From Anaerocolumna xylanovorans DSM 12503 (GTDB lineage: Bacteria; Bacillota; Clostridia; Lachnospirales; Lachnospiraceae), in contig NZ_FRFD01000017.1 in the NCBI RefSeq assembly GCF_900143645.1, positions 1 through 64,000 of the forward strand: a stretch of 64,000 nt of DNA. The letters run 5' to 3'. The position numbers were made by a program, and so were the translations under genes. Numbering within the stretch: the first letter of the stretch is position 1; each line of letters begins with the position of its first letter. The notes under the pieces were generated by a model. It was not told where the DNA came from. It saw nothing but the letters and a program-made list of their open reading frames with translations, and searched no databases. This document shows, one piece after another, positions 34,080 through 44,514 of this stretch.

Positions 34080-34949
34080 ATGTTTGAAAATTTTATTCAA
34101 AAGGTCAAAGAAAATAATTGGCCTGTTTACGGCATAGAAGTCTTTTATCAGGGACTGGTTGTTAATAAGTACGATTTTGTTCCCGAGAACCGGCATCCTA
34201 TTTATTCGGCAACGAAAGTATTTACTTCAACTGCTGCAGGCATCGCTGCAGAAGAGGGTAAATTTTCAATTGATGCTTCCCTTTACGATTATTTAAAAGA
34301 GGAAATACCAACTGATGTCACCCATGAGCAATTAGAGACCTTACGAAAAATAAGCATTAAGAGGCTGCTCACTATGTCAGTTCCAGGATACCCCTTCCGC
34401 CCGGAGGGTAATAACTGGCTTGACTTTTCTCTGACTTTTCCTATCCAATACAGCAATACGCCTGTCTTTGATTATTCCAATATCCCGGCATATCTGGCGG
34501 GAGCGGCTGTGGAAAAGGCTGTGGGTGAACATCTTATAAAGTATCTGGATACCAGATTATTCAAACCGCTTGGTATCGAAAATCCCGAATATATGAATTG
34601 TCCCTCCGGACATTTTTATGGAGCTTCCGGAATATCTCTGACAGTAAATGAATTGAGCAGACTGGGACAGCTATATCTGCAGAACGGCCAGTACAATAAC
34701 AAACAAATCCTCTCTGAAAGCTGGGTTAAGGAGGCTACCGCCATCCAGCAGATGAACCGCGAAGGAGGATACGGTTATTATTTCTGGAAATACAAAGACG
34801 GATACAGCATCAACGGTAAATGGGGTCAAAAATGCTATGTCTTTCCAGAACAGCAGCTTATGATAACCTATCTGGCAGATCTTGAAAAAGGATCGGATGC
34901 TATCAGGCTTACAATGGAACAGGAAATTCTGCCTGGATATGGAATCTAA
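34080..34949 (+). CDS. Serine hydrolase, beta-lactamase class C-like
   Basis: The 289-residue protein has the SxxK motif as SATK (~42-45) and a YxN-like motif in FDYSNIPAYLAG (~126-137), the catalytic features of class C-type penicillin-binding or esterase proteins. Length is short for a full class C beta-lactamase (~360), and no signal peptide is visible, so it is probably a cytoplasmic esterase or peptidase-like enzyme rather than a resistance enzyme. The KTG-like third motif is not clear. The start at 34080 follows GGGGGA; the ATG four codons earlier overlaps that site. Its 3' end overlaps the 3' end of the convergent methyltransferase ORF by about 40 bases. Confidence 0.8.
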   Translation: MFENFIQKVKENNWPVYGIEVFYQGLVVNKYDFVPENRHPIYSATKVFTSTAAGIAAEEGKFSIDASLYDYLKEEIPTDVTHEQLETLRKISIKRLLTMSVPGYPFRPEGNNWLDFSLTFPIQYSNTPVFDYSNIPAYLAGAAVEKAVGEHLIKYLDTRLFKPLGIENPEYMNCPSGHFYGASGISLTVNELSRLGQLYLQNGQYNNKQILSESWVKEATAIQQMNREGGYGYYFWKYKDGYSINGKWGQKCYVFPEQQLMITYLADLEKGSDAIRLTMEQEILPGYGI

Positions 34950-35616
34950 TGCGAAAATTTGAAAAGCAATTTTCACGTTCCATTTGGGCAGCACCGCAGA
35001 TTGCGGGCAATCTGCTGGCAAGCCTGCAAAATGCATGGGGATTAATATGAATTTCTTTTACGGAAAATATAAGTAACAAAAAGCCCCTGTCATCCTGATT
35101 TTCCGTATATTTAATTAGCTCAAAGGATTTCTCCATATCTTTAAAATCAGTCGGTTGGATTAAATCTTCCTCTTTTATTTTGGAATCCGCTTTGTGTTTA
35201 TGTCCAAATCCGCTGATAAACAGGAGGCCATAATCTGCAATATGGCTTTCGACTTCCCTTAGCTGCTGTTTATCCGGTCTATAATGATTAATCAGAATAT
35301 TATCAAATATCCCAAGAGCAGCTAAAGAGTCTTTAACACTCAAATCAATCTGCCTTGTATTTACCGGATACCCTTTTCTTTTTGCAAACATATTCAAACG
35401 CTCAAGTGCTTTGCAGCTAAAATCCACTCCGGTAACACCAAATCCTCTTTCCAGCAGATATAAAGTATTTCTGCCATCTCCGCACGCTATATCAAGAACC
35501 GTGCCGGTTTTAAAGTATTCAATATTTTCAGTCACTGACTCTTCCGGACTTAATGGATTGTCACTTCTGTTTGCAAATTTTTCATCCCAATATTCTTTGT
35601 TTCCCATATACTCCAT
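34909..35616 (-). CDS. Class I SAM-dependent methyltransferase with repeat-derived C-terminus
   Basis: The 235-residue protein has SAM motif I TVLDIACGDGRNTLYLLERG (~40-59) and the following GVDFSC block, as in small TehB-like methyltransferases. The start at 35616 follows AGGAGG by eight bases. After FLLLIFSVKEIHIN (~185) the sequence leaves the family: the last ~45 residues are encoded by an intergenic repeat element (34951-35047, on the opposite strand) and by the end of the neighbouring hydrolase gene. The original stop was probably lost when the element inserted, adding an unnatural tail. Catalytic core motifs are intact, so the enzyme may still fold. Substrate unknown. Confidence 0.75.
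   Translation of the reverse strand: MEYMGNKEYWDEKFANRSDNPLSPEESVTENIEYFKTGTVLDIACGDGRNTLYLLERGFGVTGVDFSCKALERLNMFAKRKGYPVNTRQIDLSVKDSLAALGIFDNILINHYRPDKQQLREVESHIADYGLLFISGFGHKHKADSKIKEEDLIQPTDFKDMEKSFELIKYTENQDDRGFLLLIFSVKEIHINPHAFCRLASRLPAICGAAQMERENCFSNFRIRFHIQAEFPVPL
34951..35047 (+). repeat. Two-hairpin intergenic element, inserted at 3' end of methyltransferase gene
   Basis: Plus-strand order: GCGAAAATT/AATTTTCAC hairpin (loop TGAAAAGC), ATTTGGGCAGC, hairpin GCAGATTGC-GG-GCAATCTGC, GCAAGCCTG and ATGCATGGGGATTA. These are the same parts, in the same order, as copies on the minus strand at 46976, 48391 and 49812. It is the only copy in this orientation and the only one inside a coding frame. 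Confidence 0.75.
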
Positions 35617-35682
35617 ACTCATTGCCTCCTGCCTGTCTGTTCTGCCTTCTGACCGCTCTATAGCCGGCACAATAAACTGATC

Positions 35683-37524
35683 TTAAAAATATACCGGCAG
35701 TATTTCCTGGGTCTTTGCATCGGCAAGACCCTTGGTGGTCAGCTTGATCTTTGGAATCACAGAGAGCGAGAGGAAAGCCAGGGTCATAAAAGGGTCGATT
35801 CCCGCCTTGATGCCAAGCTTATAAGTCTCTTCTTTTAATTTTTCAAGGATTTTATCCACAATCCCGGCATCTTCCTCACTCATTAATCCACCGATAGGAA
35901 GAGGTAATTCACCAAGTACTTTTCCATCCCTAACTACTGCCAGTCCTCCATTGCCAGCCCTGACACAGTTGGCCGCAAGACTCATATCCTCCTCCGTGGT
36001 TCCCGCTACAATAATGTTATGGGAATCATGTGCAATGCTGGAAGCCACTGCTCCCGCCTGCAGGCCATATCCTTTCATAAGCCCGATTCCGATATGACCG
36101 GTATTTAAGTGCCTCTCTATTACCGCAAGCTTAATGATATCTTCGGATACCTTAATTCCCGACCGGTAATTTTCTTCCTCGTCACAGGGAAGTATCAATT
36201 CCTTTGTTATCAGCTCACCGGGAACAAGCTCCATAATCCGTTTAAAGCTGCCCTGGTTTTTAAAATAGAAATCCGAAGGCTTTAATTCGCTGCAATGAAA
36301 AGACCTGAAGATTCTCTTCCTGTCCTCTGTAAAAGCGCAGTCTGCATCTCTTTTGACCACAGGATTTCCATCCTGTACCGCTCCGCCGTCCTTTGCTACA
36401 AGCTTTCCGTCCTTATATACGGAATCAACCGTAAAATGAACCAAGTCCTTCAAGATTACCATATCTGCACAATAGCCCGGTGCTATGGCTCCCATGTCTT
36501 TTAGCCCGAAATACTGTGCAGGGTGCAGGGTTACCATTTGAATGGCAGTAATCGGATTGGCTCCATATTCAGTTGCCTTACAAAGCAAATAATCCAGATG
36601 TCCGGTATGAAGTAAGTCTCCCGGATGTCTGTCATCCGTTACCAGCATGCAGCGGTTTGAATAAGGAGGCTTTAAAAGATCCTTTAAGCTCTCCATGTTT
36701 CTGGCTGCTGTCCCTTCTCTTATCATAATCCACTGCCCTCTTCTAAGCTTTTCAAGAGCTTCGGACTTTTCACCGCACTCATGGTCCGATTCAATTCCAG
36801 CCATGCAGTAAGCATTGATATCCTTCCCCCTTAAGCCCGGTGCATGCCCATCTGCTATCTTTCCATAATACTTTGCCAGTTCCAGCTTTTTTATCAGCTC
36901 TTCTTCTCCGCTTACGGTTCCTAAAAAGTTCATTACCTCTGCAAGTCCCAGAACTTTTTTCTCTCCCATGAATTCCAGCAGTTCTTCTGCCTGCAATACT
37001 GCCCCGGATTCCTCTAAAGGGGTAGCCGGCACACAGGAGGGTAACATCACGTAGACTTTAACCGAAAGCCCCTCCGATTCTTTTAGCATATACCGGAGTC
37101 CTGCTCTTCCGGCCACATTTACAATCTCATGGGGATCGGTAATGACGGCGGTTGTACCGTGGGGAACCACTGCTTTTGCAAAAGCCCCGGGGGATAGCAT
37201 GGAGCTTTCTATGTGGATATGTCCGTCAATAAAACCCGGCGCTATGAATCTATTGCGGCAGTCTATTATCTTTGCCTGCTGTCTGATTAGTGATTCCGGC
37301 TGCACATACCGTCCGACTCCAACTATCTTTCCCTTATAAACAGCTACATCTCCAAACTCCAATTCCCCTGTAAATACATTCACAATTCCGGCGCCTTTAA
37401 AAATAGTATCCGGCTGCCTTTTCCCGGCTGCAGCCTGTATTCTCTCCTGCTGTATGGTTACTGACTGCTTAAATCCTTCTGATTGCAGCAACTCATCTGC
37501 CTTTATCCCTTGAAACACTTCCAT
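35683..37524 (-). CDS. ade: Adenine deaminase
   Basis: The 613-residue protein is full length for adenine deaminase. It has the amidohydrolase metal motif APGFIDGHIHIESSML (~94-109), HGTTAVITDPHEIVNV (~126-141), the ADGHAPGLRGKD block with the metal His, VTDDRHPGDL (~297, catalytic Asp), and a C-terminal domain with ASSIAHDSHNIIVAGT. It hydrolyses adenine to hypoxanthine and ammonia in purine salvage. No purine riboswitch was found in the ~195 bases upstream. The ATG follows GGAGG about eight bases before it. It stands alone in the leftward direction. Confidence 0.93.
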   Translation of the reverse strand: MEVFQGIKADELLQSEGFKQSVTIQQERIQAAAGKRQPDTIFKGAGIVNVFTGELEFGDVAVYKGKIVGVGRYVQPESLIRQQAKIIDCRNRFIAPGFIDGHIHIESSMLSPGAFAKAVVPHGTTAVITDPHEIVNVAGRAGLRYMLKESEGLSVKVYVMLPSCVPATPLEESGAVLQAEELLEFMGEKKVLGLAEVMNFLGTVSGEEELIKKLELAKYYGKIADGHAPGLRGKDINAYCMAGIESDHECGEKSEALEKLRRGQWIMIREGTAARNMESLKDLLKPPYSNRCMLVTDDRHPGDLLHTGHLDYLLCKATEYGANPITAIQMVTLHPAQYFGLKDMGAIAPGYCADMVILKDLVHFTVDSVYKDGKLVAKDGGAVQDGNPVVKRDADCAFTEDRKRIFRSFHCSELKPSDFYFKNQGSFKRIMELVPGELITKELILPCDEEENYRSGIKVSEDIIKLAVIERHLNTGHIGIGLMKGYGLQAGAVASSIAHDSHNIIVAGTTEEDMSLAANCVRAGNGGLAVVRDGKVLGELPLPIGGLMSEEDAGIVDKILEKLKEETYKLGIKAGIDPFMTLAFLSLSVIPKIKLTTKGLADAKTQEILPVYF

Positions 37525-37672
37525 ACCTGCTACCTCCTTACTAACGGTTAGAATCCTTCTAAGAATCTTACTATCTGCAAATACCCTGATAGCTGCTGAA
37601 TTTTTTAAATACTATATTACTCAAATGTCTATGCAATTGTCAAATAAATTATTTATGAATTATTCTCCCTTC

Positions 37673-37702
37673 AAAAAAAGAGCCTTATCGGCTCTTTTTA
37701 TG
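37673..37702. terminator. Bidirectional intrinsic terminator
   Basis: AAAAAGAGCC and GGCTCTTTTT form a ten-base perfect stem with a five-base loop. It lies directly after the leftward cellobiose phosphorylase gene. Confidence 0.88.
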
Positions 37703-37719
37703 TTATAAATATAGAAATC

Positions 37720-40158
37720 CTAACCCATTGTAACAATAACCTCATGTACCCTTCCATCACCTGCAAAGGGTATCACCGCAGAAACTATTTCCTTACCGTC
37801 TACGGACATTCTTTCAATACCCTTTGATACATGGTTGGGATTATTTACAGTAATCCTGTAAATATCTCCTCTGAATTTTCTGGTCACCTGGTAAGTATCC
37901 CATTCTTTCGGAATAGCAGGGTCTATAAGTATTCCGTCATAATCCGGCTTAATGCCAAGGATATATTGTGTTATGGCAACGAAGTTCCAGGAAGCAGTAC
38001 CAGTCAGCCAGGAATTCTTGGCTTCGCCAAAACGCTTTGCGTCCTTTCCTGCTATCATCTGGGAATAGACATAGGGCTCCATGCGGTGTATCTCACTGTA
38101 TTCTTCCGTATACGCCGGGGCAATTCTGGTATAGTAATCAAATGCTTTATCACCTCTTCCAACAACCGCCTCCGCGCACATGATCCAGGCATTGTTATGG
38201 CAGAAAATACCTGCATTTTCCTTGTAGCCCTCAGGATAGGTGGATATTTCACCATACTCTACATAATATTTTGTAAAGGCTGGGTTATTTAGCACAAGGC
38301 CATACTTGGTTCCAAGCCTTTCCTCCACTGCATCAAGGGCATTAACAGCCTTGCCGTCCGACAGCCCAAGACCGCCCATAATACAAAGTCCCTGGGACTC
38401 AATAAATATCCTGCCTTCCTTACATTCCCTGCTGCCAACCTTCCTTCCAAAATCATCGTAAGCCCTTAAAAACCACTCCCCGTCATAACCATACTTCATG
38501 ATAATTTCTTCCATCTCATGGACTTCTTTTTCTGCTCTTAAGCCTTCCGTCTCATTTCCGGTCTTCTTCATAAGAGCTGCATATTCCTTACCGATGTAAA
38601 CAAACATTCCCGCTATCATAACAGATTCTGCCACTCTGCCATCCTTGCTGGTAGTTGTCTGAAAAGATTCTCCCGGTTCCAGGGAAAAGCAGTTTAAGTT
38701 CAGGCAGTCATTCCAGTCGGCCCTTCCGATAAGGGGCAGCCCGTGGGGCCCCAGATTGTGAATGACATGATCAAAGGCTCTTTTTAAATGGTCAGCCAGT
38801 GGCGCTGCCTTGCTTTCATCATTATCATAGGGAGTGGATACGTTAAGAATGCCGCAGTCCCCGGTTTCCTTAACGTAGGCAGCCACAGCAAGTATAAGCC
38901 AGAGCGGATCATCATTAAAATTTCCTCCGACTTCATCATTTCCCCTCTTGGTTAAAGGCTGGTATTGGTGGTATGCCCCGCCGTCTTCTAACTGGGTGGA
39001 AGCCAAATCTATAATACGTTCTCTCGCCCTGTCCGGTACCTGATGCAAGAAACCCAATAAATCCTGGTTCGAATCCCGAAAGCCCATACCTCTGCCGATA
39101 CCGGATTCAAAGTAAGAAGCACTTCGGGATAAATTAAAGGTCACCATGCACTGATACTGATTCCAGATATTCACCATACGGTTTAACTTCTCATCCCTTG
39201 AAACAAGAGTATATCCAGAGAGTAAATCTTCCCAGTAGTCCGCCAGTTTCTTAAGAGCCCCGTCTGCCTTCTCTGCCGTGGAAAATTCCTCCATCATCCG
39301 ATAAGCTTTTGTTTTATTAATTACATTCTTTAATTTCCACTTATCCTCAAGGTCATTTTCCACATAACCTAAGATAAATACATATTCTCTGGTCTCACCC
39401 GGATCCAGGCTTAATTCCAGACTATGGGAAGCAATGGGGGACCAGCCGTCAGCCACAGAATTTTTTGATTTGCCTTCCAATACGGCGTCAGGATTCTGGA
39501 AACCATTATAGGTACCAAGGAAACTCTCCCTGTCAGAGTCAAAACCGGCAGTAGGAGCATTTACCGAAAAGAAAGCATAGTGGTCACGCCTTTCTTTATA
39601 TTCTGTTTTATGGTAGATAACGGAACCTTCTATTTCCACCTCTCCGGTATTAAGATTTCTCTGGAAATTCGTCTGGTCATCCAAGGCATTCCACAGGCAC
39701 CATTCTATGAAAGAAAACAGGGTTATATTCTTATTGGAATTTCCTGTATTCTTAATTACTACTTTATGTACTTCGCCATTGAAATCAAGAGGTACAAAGA
39801 AGGTGATTTCCGTCTCTATGTGGTTTTTCTCACCGGTTATTTTGGTATAGCCCATTCCATGGCGGCATTCATAACGCTCCAGCTCTTTCTTGACAGGTGC
39901 ATAACCGGGCGACCATACCTCCTTACCGTCATTAATATAATAATAGCGGCCTCCTCCTAAATCCAAAGGCACATTGTTATAGCGAAAGCGTGTGATTCTC
40001 CTTAGTTTCGCATCTTTATAAAAGCTGTAGCCGCCTCCTGTATTGGAAATCAGAGAAAAGAAATCCTTAGACCCTAGATAATTTATCCATGGATAAGGGG
40101 TAGCAGGAGTGGTAATAACATACTCTTTCCTGGCATCATCAAAATAACCGAATTGCAT
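37720..40158 (-). CDS. Cellobiose phosphorylase (GH94)
   Basis: The 812-residue protein starts [24 protein letters not shown], a start typical of cellobiose phosphorylases. It has the general-acid Asp in [12 protein letters not shown] (~483-494), [14 protein letters not shown] (~365-378), the QSE-like Glu region [10 protein letters not shown] and the C-terminal TGTASW motif. It cleaves cellobiose with phosphate to glucose-1-phosphate and glucose in the cytoplasm, saving ATP. Length (~810) matches cellobiose rather than cellodextrin phosphorylase (~980). No sugar transporter is adjacent, so it stands alone and ends at a terminator. A divergent membrane protein gene lies across a 378-base spacer. 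Confidence 0.92.
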   Translation of the reverse strand: MQFGYFDDARKEYVITTPATPYPWINYLGSKDFFSLISNTGGGYSFYKDAKLRRITRFRYNNVPLDLGGGRYYYINDGKEVWSPGYAPVKKELERYECRHGMGYTKITGEKNHIETEITFFVPLDFNGEVHKVVIKNTGNSNKNITLFSFIEWCLWNALDDQTNFQRNLNTGEVEIEGSVIYHKTEYKERRDHYAFFSVNAPTAGFDSDRESFLGTYNGFQNPDAVLEGKSKNSVADGWSPIASHSLELSLDPGETREYVFILGYVENDLEDKWKLKNVINKTKAYRMMEEFSTAEKADGALKKLADYWEDLLSGYTLVSRDEKLNRMVNIWNQYQCMVTFNLSRSASYFESGIGRGMGFRDSNQDLLGFLHQVPDRARERIIDLASTQLEDGGAYHQYQPLTKRGNDEVGGNFNDDPLWLILAVAAYVKETGDCGILNVSTPYDNDESKAAPLADHLKRAFDHVIHNLGPHGLPLIGRADWNDCLNLNCFSLEPGESFQTTTSKDGRVAESVMIAGMFVYIGKEYAALMKKTGNETEGLRAEKEVHEMEEIIMKYGYDGEWFLRAYDDFGRKVGSRECKEGRIFIESQGLCIMGGLGLSDGKAVNALDAVEERLGTKYGLVLNNPAFTKYYVEYGEISTYPEGYKENAGIFCHNNAWIMCAEAVVGRGDKAFDYYTRIAPAYTEEYSEIHRMEPYVYSQMIAGKDAKRFGEAKNSWLTGTASWNFVAITQYILGIKPDYDGILIDPAIPKEWDTYQVTRKFRGDIYRITVNNPNHVSKGIERMSVDGKEIVSAVIPFAGDGRVHEVIVTMG

Positions 40159-40536
40159 ATTGTGCTCTCCTTTACATTCATATTTTCACTAAACTTTCGT
40201 AACAAAATCCGTAACCTTCTATATTCTCCATTATACATTATAACTCATTGTGATGCAATAATCATCCAAGTACAAACATAAATCGCCTCAAAGTATTTTA
40301 CGAAACTTTCGTATTCTCTTATGAATCTTCCTGTTTATATATTATAATTTTCATATCTCCTATTCATTTTTCATGAATATTTTAGAATTAATTCCTTTTT
40401 TTATTGATAATATTGTGATAAACTACTCATAGTAAATATATAAAATATATGAACGGCGGTAAAAGCACCGCCTTTTATCAGAAATTCGAAAAGCAATTTC
40501 TGATAACCTATATTATCCGGAATGGAGAGATTAGCC
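40159..40536. promoter_or_regulatory. Divergent 378-base spacer with double hairpin
   Basis: The left part is AT-rich and likely holds the promoter of the phosphorylase, though no strong box was found. Near the right end are two perfect hairpins in a row: GGCGGT-AAAAGC-ACCGCC (40455-40472) and TATCAGAAATT-CGAAAAGC-AATTTCTGATA (40476-40505). Both have AAAAGC in the loop. They directly precede the ribosome binding site of the next rightward gene. Similar loops occur in the dispersed elements. Confidence 0.55.
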
Positions 40537-41268
40537 ATGATGAATGAATATAAATTAAAGGATTCCACCCTGGATGATAATGCCGCTATTTATGCCACCA
40601 GGGAAGAAAAAAGTGAAAAACAGAAATTAAAGGAGATGAACTTTAAAGAAAAAGTTTCTTATCTAAAGGACTATTATCTTACAAAAACACTTATTGGATT
40701 AGTCGCTCTTGGATTGGCTGCTTATTTCATATATACCGTCGTAACTCCAAAGCCCGAAACCCTTCTGGATGCCGCTATTGTTAATTATGCTTTTTCCGAT
40801 GGTGCAATAGATAAAGTACACGAGGATTTGAATAAATTGCTGGTGAAAGATCCAAAGAAAGAGAATATTATGGTCGATGCCTCCTTTTATCTGGGGGACG
40901 GAAGTAATCCTTCTGAATTTACAATCGGAAGCATGCAAAAGCTTCAGACCTTTATGTCCACCGGAGAGATTGACGTTATTATTGCACCGGAATCTGTCTT
41001 TCAGACCTATGCTACGGCAGATTTCCTAAGCAAGCTGACAGATGTTCTTCCAACAGAGCTGTTAACTACTCTTTCAGATTCCATCTTTAACTCTGCTACA
41101 GACAATAATGCCGTATCCGGAGCTTACGGCATTTATCTCGATAACACAGCATTGTTTAAGGATCTTTCCATTGCTTCGGACAGGCCTGTACTTGGAATCC
41201 TTGTAAACTCCAAGCACCAGGATAACGGAGTGGCATTTATCAAATATCTTTTTGACTATACGAAATAA
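40537..41268 (+). CDS. Membrane-anchored protein of unknown function, binding-protein-like
   Basis: The 243-residue protein has a charged cytoplasmic N-terminus (~1-50), one membrane segment (~52-71, IGLVALGLAAYFIYTVV) and an extracellular domain. That domain has IDVIIAPESVFQTYATADFLSKLTDVLP, which is reminiscent of solute-binding folds, but no ligand motif is recognised. I cannot assign a family. It follows the double hairpin, and GGAGAG lies about seven bases before ATG at 40537. It is a single gene closed by a bidirectional terminator. Confidence 0.7.
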   Translation: MMNEYKLKDSTLDDNAAIYATREEKSEKQKLKEMNFKEKVSYLKDYYLTKTLIGLVALGLAAYFIYTVVTPKPETLLDAAIVNYAFSDGAIDKVHEDLNKLLVKDPKKENIMVDASFYLGDGSNPSEFTIGSMQKLQTFMSTGEIDVIIAPESVFQTYATADFLSKLTDVLPTELLTTLSDSIFNSATDNNAVSGAYGIYLDNTALFKDLSIASDRPVLGILVNSKHQDNGVAFIKYLFDYTK

Positions 41269-41277
41269 CAGGAATTA

Positions 41278-41332
41278 TAAATGGGCTGATGTCCAAAAGC
41301 CGGTTTGGCATTTTGGCAGCAGCCCATTTTGT
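41278..41332. terminator. Bidirectional intrinsic terminator
   Basis: AAATGGGCTG (41279-41288) pairs with CAGCCCATTT (41320-41329). It lies between the convergent membrane-protein gene and asd. Confidence 0.75.
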
Positions 41333-41339
41333 AAGTATC

Positions 41340-42425
41340 TTATTCTTTTGCTGTGATATAGTTCTTTGCTGTCAGAAGCTCTGCAATTAATACAGCTCCT
41401 CCTGCGGCCCCTCTTAAGGTATTATGTGAAAGTCCGACAAACTTGTAATCAAATACGGTATCTTCCCTTAATCGTCCGATGGATATCCCCATTCCGCCTT
41501 CATAGTCCCTGTCAATTCTGGTCTGTGGACGGTTATCCTCCTCTAAATACTGGATAAACTGCTTGGGTGCCATTGGAAGATTTAATTCCTGCGGAAGACC
41601 TTTAAATTCCTTCCATGCTTTTAAGATTTCTTCCTTGGAAGGCTTCTTCTCAAAGTCTACAAAGATAGCAGCGGTATGTCCGTCCGTTACCGGCACTCTG
41701 ATACATTGAGTTGTAATAACAGGACTCACAGCCTTTTCAAGCTTTCCGTCTACTACTTTTCCAAAGATTTTTAACGGTTCCTGTTCACTCTTTTCTTCTT
41801 CCCCGCCGATATAAGGGATTACATTATCCAGCATTTCCGGCCATTCAGCAAAGTTTTTACCTGCTCCCGATATTGCCTGATAGGTAGTGGCTACCACAAG
41901 CTTCGGACCATATTCCCTTAAAGCATAAAGGGCAGGTGTATAGCTTTGGATGGAACAGTTTGGCTTAACAACGATAAAGCCCTTCTTCGTTCCCAAACGT
42001 TCTCTCTGATAAGGAATCAGCTCCAGGTGCTCGGGATTTAATTCCGGAACTACCATTGGTACATCAGGAGTCCATCTGTGGGCACTGTTATTGGATACCA
42101 CCGGTGTTTCATTCTTGGCATATGCTTCCTCAATAGCCTTAATCTCTTCCTTGGTCATATCTACTGCGCTGAACACAAAATCAACCTGACTGCAGACTTC
42201 TTCTACATCGTTGACATTTTTTACAATAATATTCTTAATAGCATCAGGCATTGGAGTAGGCATCTTCCATCTGCCGCCAACGGCCTCCTCATAGGTCTTT
42301 CCGGCACTTCTGGGACTTGCAGCTATAACAGCCACTTCAAACCACGGATGATTTTCTAATAAGGATACGAAACGCTGGCCTACCATACCGGTACCGCCAA
42401 GAATACCAACTCTTAACTTACTCAT
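41340..42425 (-). CDS. asd: Aspartate-semialdehyde dehydrogenase
   Basis: The 361-residue enzyme reduces aspartyl phosphate to aspartate semialdehyde in lysine, threonine and methionine synthesis. It has GILGGTGMVGQRFVSLLENH at the start (NADP binding), the active-site Cys in VKPNCSIQSYTPAL (~148), and RVPVTDGHTAAIFVDF (~236-251, catalytic His). The sequence type is the longer fungal/archaeal-like branch (~360 residues), common in Clostridia. The start at 42425 follows AAAGAGG by five bases; an upstream ATG gives eight extra residues without support. An intergenic element lies in its leader. Confidence 0.92.
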   Translation of the reverse strand: MSKLRVGILGGTGMVGQRFVSLLENHPWFEVAVIAASPRSAGKTYEEAVGGRWKMPTPMPDAIKNIIVKNVNDVEEVCSQVDFVFSAVDMTKEEIKAIEEAYAKNETPVVSNNSAHRWTPDVPMVVPELNPEHLELIPYQRERLGTKKGFIVVKPNCSIQSYTPALYALREYGPKLVVATTYQAISGAGKNFAEWPEMLDNVIPYIGGEEEKSEQEPLKIFGKVVDGKLEKAVSPVITTQCIRVPVTDGHTAAIFVDFEKKPSKEEILKAWKEFKGLPQELNLPMAPKQFIQYLEEDNRPQTRIDRDYEGGMGISIGRLREDTVFDYKFVGLSHNTLRGAAGGAVLIAELLTAKNYITAKE

Positions 42426-42439
42426 ACAAACCTCTTTCC

Positions 42440-42515
42440 GGCAATCCACCCTGTACTAAGACCCACACGTACCGCAAACTTGCTTGCGATACTGCCCAAA
42501 TAAGAAGTGTGAACA
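42440..42515 (-). repeat. Intergenic element in asd leader
   Basis: On the minus strand TTCACAC, CTTATTTGGGCAGT, then a hairpin (ATCGCAAGC and TTTGCGGT, imperfect) and GTGTGGGTCTTAG. It shares the GGCAGT linker with the other copies, but its hairpin has mismatches and its tail differs. A longer stem beyond 42515 was not clear. Confidence 0.6.
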
Positions 42516-42701
42516 GCCTATTCTGCCTATTCCATATTTATGCGGCAAATGTAATTGTGTGTGTTCGCGCATCACGGACATCTGTCGCTCCAATGAATAT
42601 ATTACTATTACAATCTATAAAAATCAACCTTTTTCTATTAAATATTCATTTATTGTAAAATTTGTTGAATAATTTTCTGTTTTTACGATTATCATTGGCA
42701 C

Positions 42702-43685
42702 TTATTTTCCCATGTTTTCAATGGATTCATAATAGGAAAGCAGCTGCTCTTTGAGCCCGGCATAGGTTTCTATCTTATTAACGCTCTGTCTGAACCTGGC
42801 AGCCATAGGATAACCGTAGGTATACCAGGCAACATGTTTACGCATCTCCCTGATACCGATATATTCCCCCTTATATTGTACGGCCAGCTTTCCATGATAC
42901 AGCATCATATCTACCGCTTCCTTTAAGGAAGGTTTTGGAGACAATGTATTATTATTCATGTATTCCTTAATTTGCTTAAATATCCAGGGGTTTCCCTGGG
43001 CTCCTCTTGCTATCATGACAGCATCGCAGCCAGTTTCTTTTTGTATCCGGATGGCATCCTCCGGTGAAGATACATCTCCATTTCCGATTACCGGTATAGC
43101 TACGGCTTCTTTTACCTTTCGGATAATTTCCCAGTCAGCCTTACCGCTGTAATATTGCTCTCTGGTTCTCCCATGAACAGCTATGGCAGCGGCACCGTTT
43201 GCCTCTGCAATCTTTGCCACCTCTGCGGCATTTACTTCTGCTTCATTAAACCCACGTCTGATTTTTACAGTAACCGGCTTATTAATTGCCCTGGACACAG
43301 CGTATACAATCTCTCCAATCAACTTAGGTTCCCGCATAAGCGCAGAGCCTTCTCCGTTATTTACTACCTTGGGGACAGGACAGCCCATATTGATATCCAA
43401 TATATCAAAATTCCTGTGCTCAATTTTCCTGGCAGTCTCACTTAAAATAGCCGGGTCCCTCCCAAATAACTGCAAAGCCACCGGTCGCTCCTCTTCCTTT
43501 ACAAGAAGAAGCTCCTCTGTATTTTTATTATGATATTGTATACCCTTTGCACTGACCATTTCCGTATAGATCAAATCGGCTCCCTGTTCCTTGCAAAGCA
43601 GACGAAAGGGTAAATCCGTTACCCCGGCCATTGGCCCAAGTACCAGATTCCCCCCTATCTCAACATTTCCTATTTTAAAACCCAT
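42702..43685 (-). CDS. dusB: tRNA-dihydrouridine synthase (DusB type)
   Basis: The 327-residue flavoenzyme has [13 protein letters not shown] (~16-28), [21 protein letters not shown] with the active-site Cys (~97-117), [15 protein letters not shown] (~167-181), and [10 protein letters not shown] (~197-206) for FMN binding. It reduces uridine to dihydrouridine in the D-loop of tRNA. It ends the coaX-dusB unit (10 bases apart), a pairing often seen near birA in Clostridia. Confidence 0.93.
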   Translation of the reverse strand: MGFKIGNVEIGGNLVLGPMAGVTDLPFRLLCKEQGADLIYTEMVSAKGIQYHNKNTEELLLVKEEERPVALQLFGRDPAILSETARKIEHRNFDILDINMGCPVPKVVNNGEGSALMREPKLIGEIVYAVSRAINKPVTVKIRRGFNEAEVNAAEVAKIAEANGAAAIAVHGRTREQYYSGKADWEIIRKVKEAVAIPVIGNGDVSSPEDAIRIQKETGCDAVMIARGAQGNPWIFKQIKEYMNNNTLSPKPSLKEAVDMMLYHGKLAVQYKGEYIGIREMRKHVAWYTYGYPMAARFRQSVNKIETYAGLKEQLLSYYESIENMGK

Positions 43686-43695
43686 CGTAACCCCT

Positions 43696-44466
43696 TTACC
43701 TTTTATTTTTACTGTAAATAATCCGAAGTCCTTTTAAAGTAAGCTGGGGGTCGTAAACATGAATATCCTCTGTGGAATCGGCGATTATCTTTCCCAAACC
43801 TCCTGTTGCAATTACTTTGATATTCGGTATCTTGGATTCCTCCATGATTTTGCGGATGATATATTCAGTCTGACCGATATAACCGTATACCAACCCTGCC
43901 TGCATACTGGATATCGTATCTGTTGCCAGAATGGATTCCGGCTTTCTGATCTCGATTTTCGGCAGTTTGGCCGTTTCGTTCCAAAGTGCATCCGCACAAA
44001 TACGTATGCCTGTGCTTGTGATACCGGCAAGAAAAGTCCCATCTTCTGATATCAGGTCATAGGTAGTTGCCGTTCCAAAATCAATAACAATTAAAGGACC
44101 GCCGTAAATATCATAAGCAGCCACCGCATCTACTACACGGTCAGCACCGACTTCCTTGGGGTTGGCAACATTTATCTTAATGCCGGTCTTGGTACCGATG
44201 CCAACCTCCATGGGATTTCTTTTGAGATATTTCACAATACCGTTTTTTAGGGAGTGCATAATACCAGGTACCACACTGGCTATAATAACCGCCTCCACCT
44301 CTGATGGTGCAATCCCTCTATAATTTAACAATTCACATATGGTAAGGCCATATTCATCCGAGGTTCTTTGAAGCTTGGTCGTAATACGAAAACTCCCGGC
44401 CAATTCCTCTTCCCTAAATACTCCACAAGTTATATTGGTATTCCCTACATCTATTACTAATAACAT
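43696..44466 (-). CDS. coaX: Type III pantothenate kinase
   Basis: The 256-residue protein has the type III signature [17 protein letters not shown] at the N-terminus (phosphate-binding, DxGNTN), the [12 protein letters not shown] motif (~106-117) and [12 protein letters not shown] (~129-140). It carries out the first step of coenzyme A synthesis in the cytoplasm and does not need feedback control by CoA. Dus follows at a distance of ten bases, which implies co-transcription. Confidence 0.95.
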   Translation of the reverse strand: MLLVIDVGNTNITCGVFREEELAGSFRITTKLQRTSDEYGLTICELLNYRGIAPSEVEAVIIASVVPGIMHSLKNGIVKYLKRNPMEVGIGTKTGIKINVANPKEVGADRVVDAVAAYDIYGGPLIVIDFGTATTYDLISEDGTFLAGITSTGIRICADALWNETAKLPKIEIRKPESILATDTISSMQAGLVYGYIGQTEYIIRKIMEESKIPNIKVIATGGLGKIIADSTEDIHVYDPQLTLKGLRIIYSKNKR

Positions 44467-44514
44467 ACAAACTCCTTTCCTGCCAGCTAATGCAATCTAT
44501 AATTGTTCTCTGAT

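Noticed and set aside
37525..37672. Purine riboswitch upstream of adenine deaminase
   Set aside because: The conserved purine aptamer core could not be found in this spacer.
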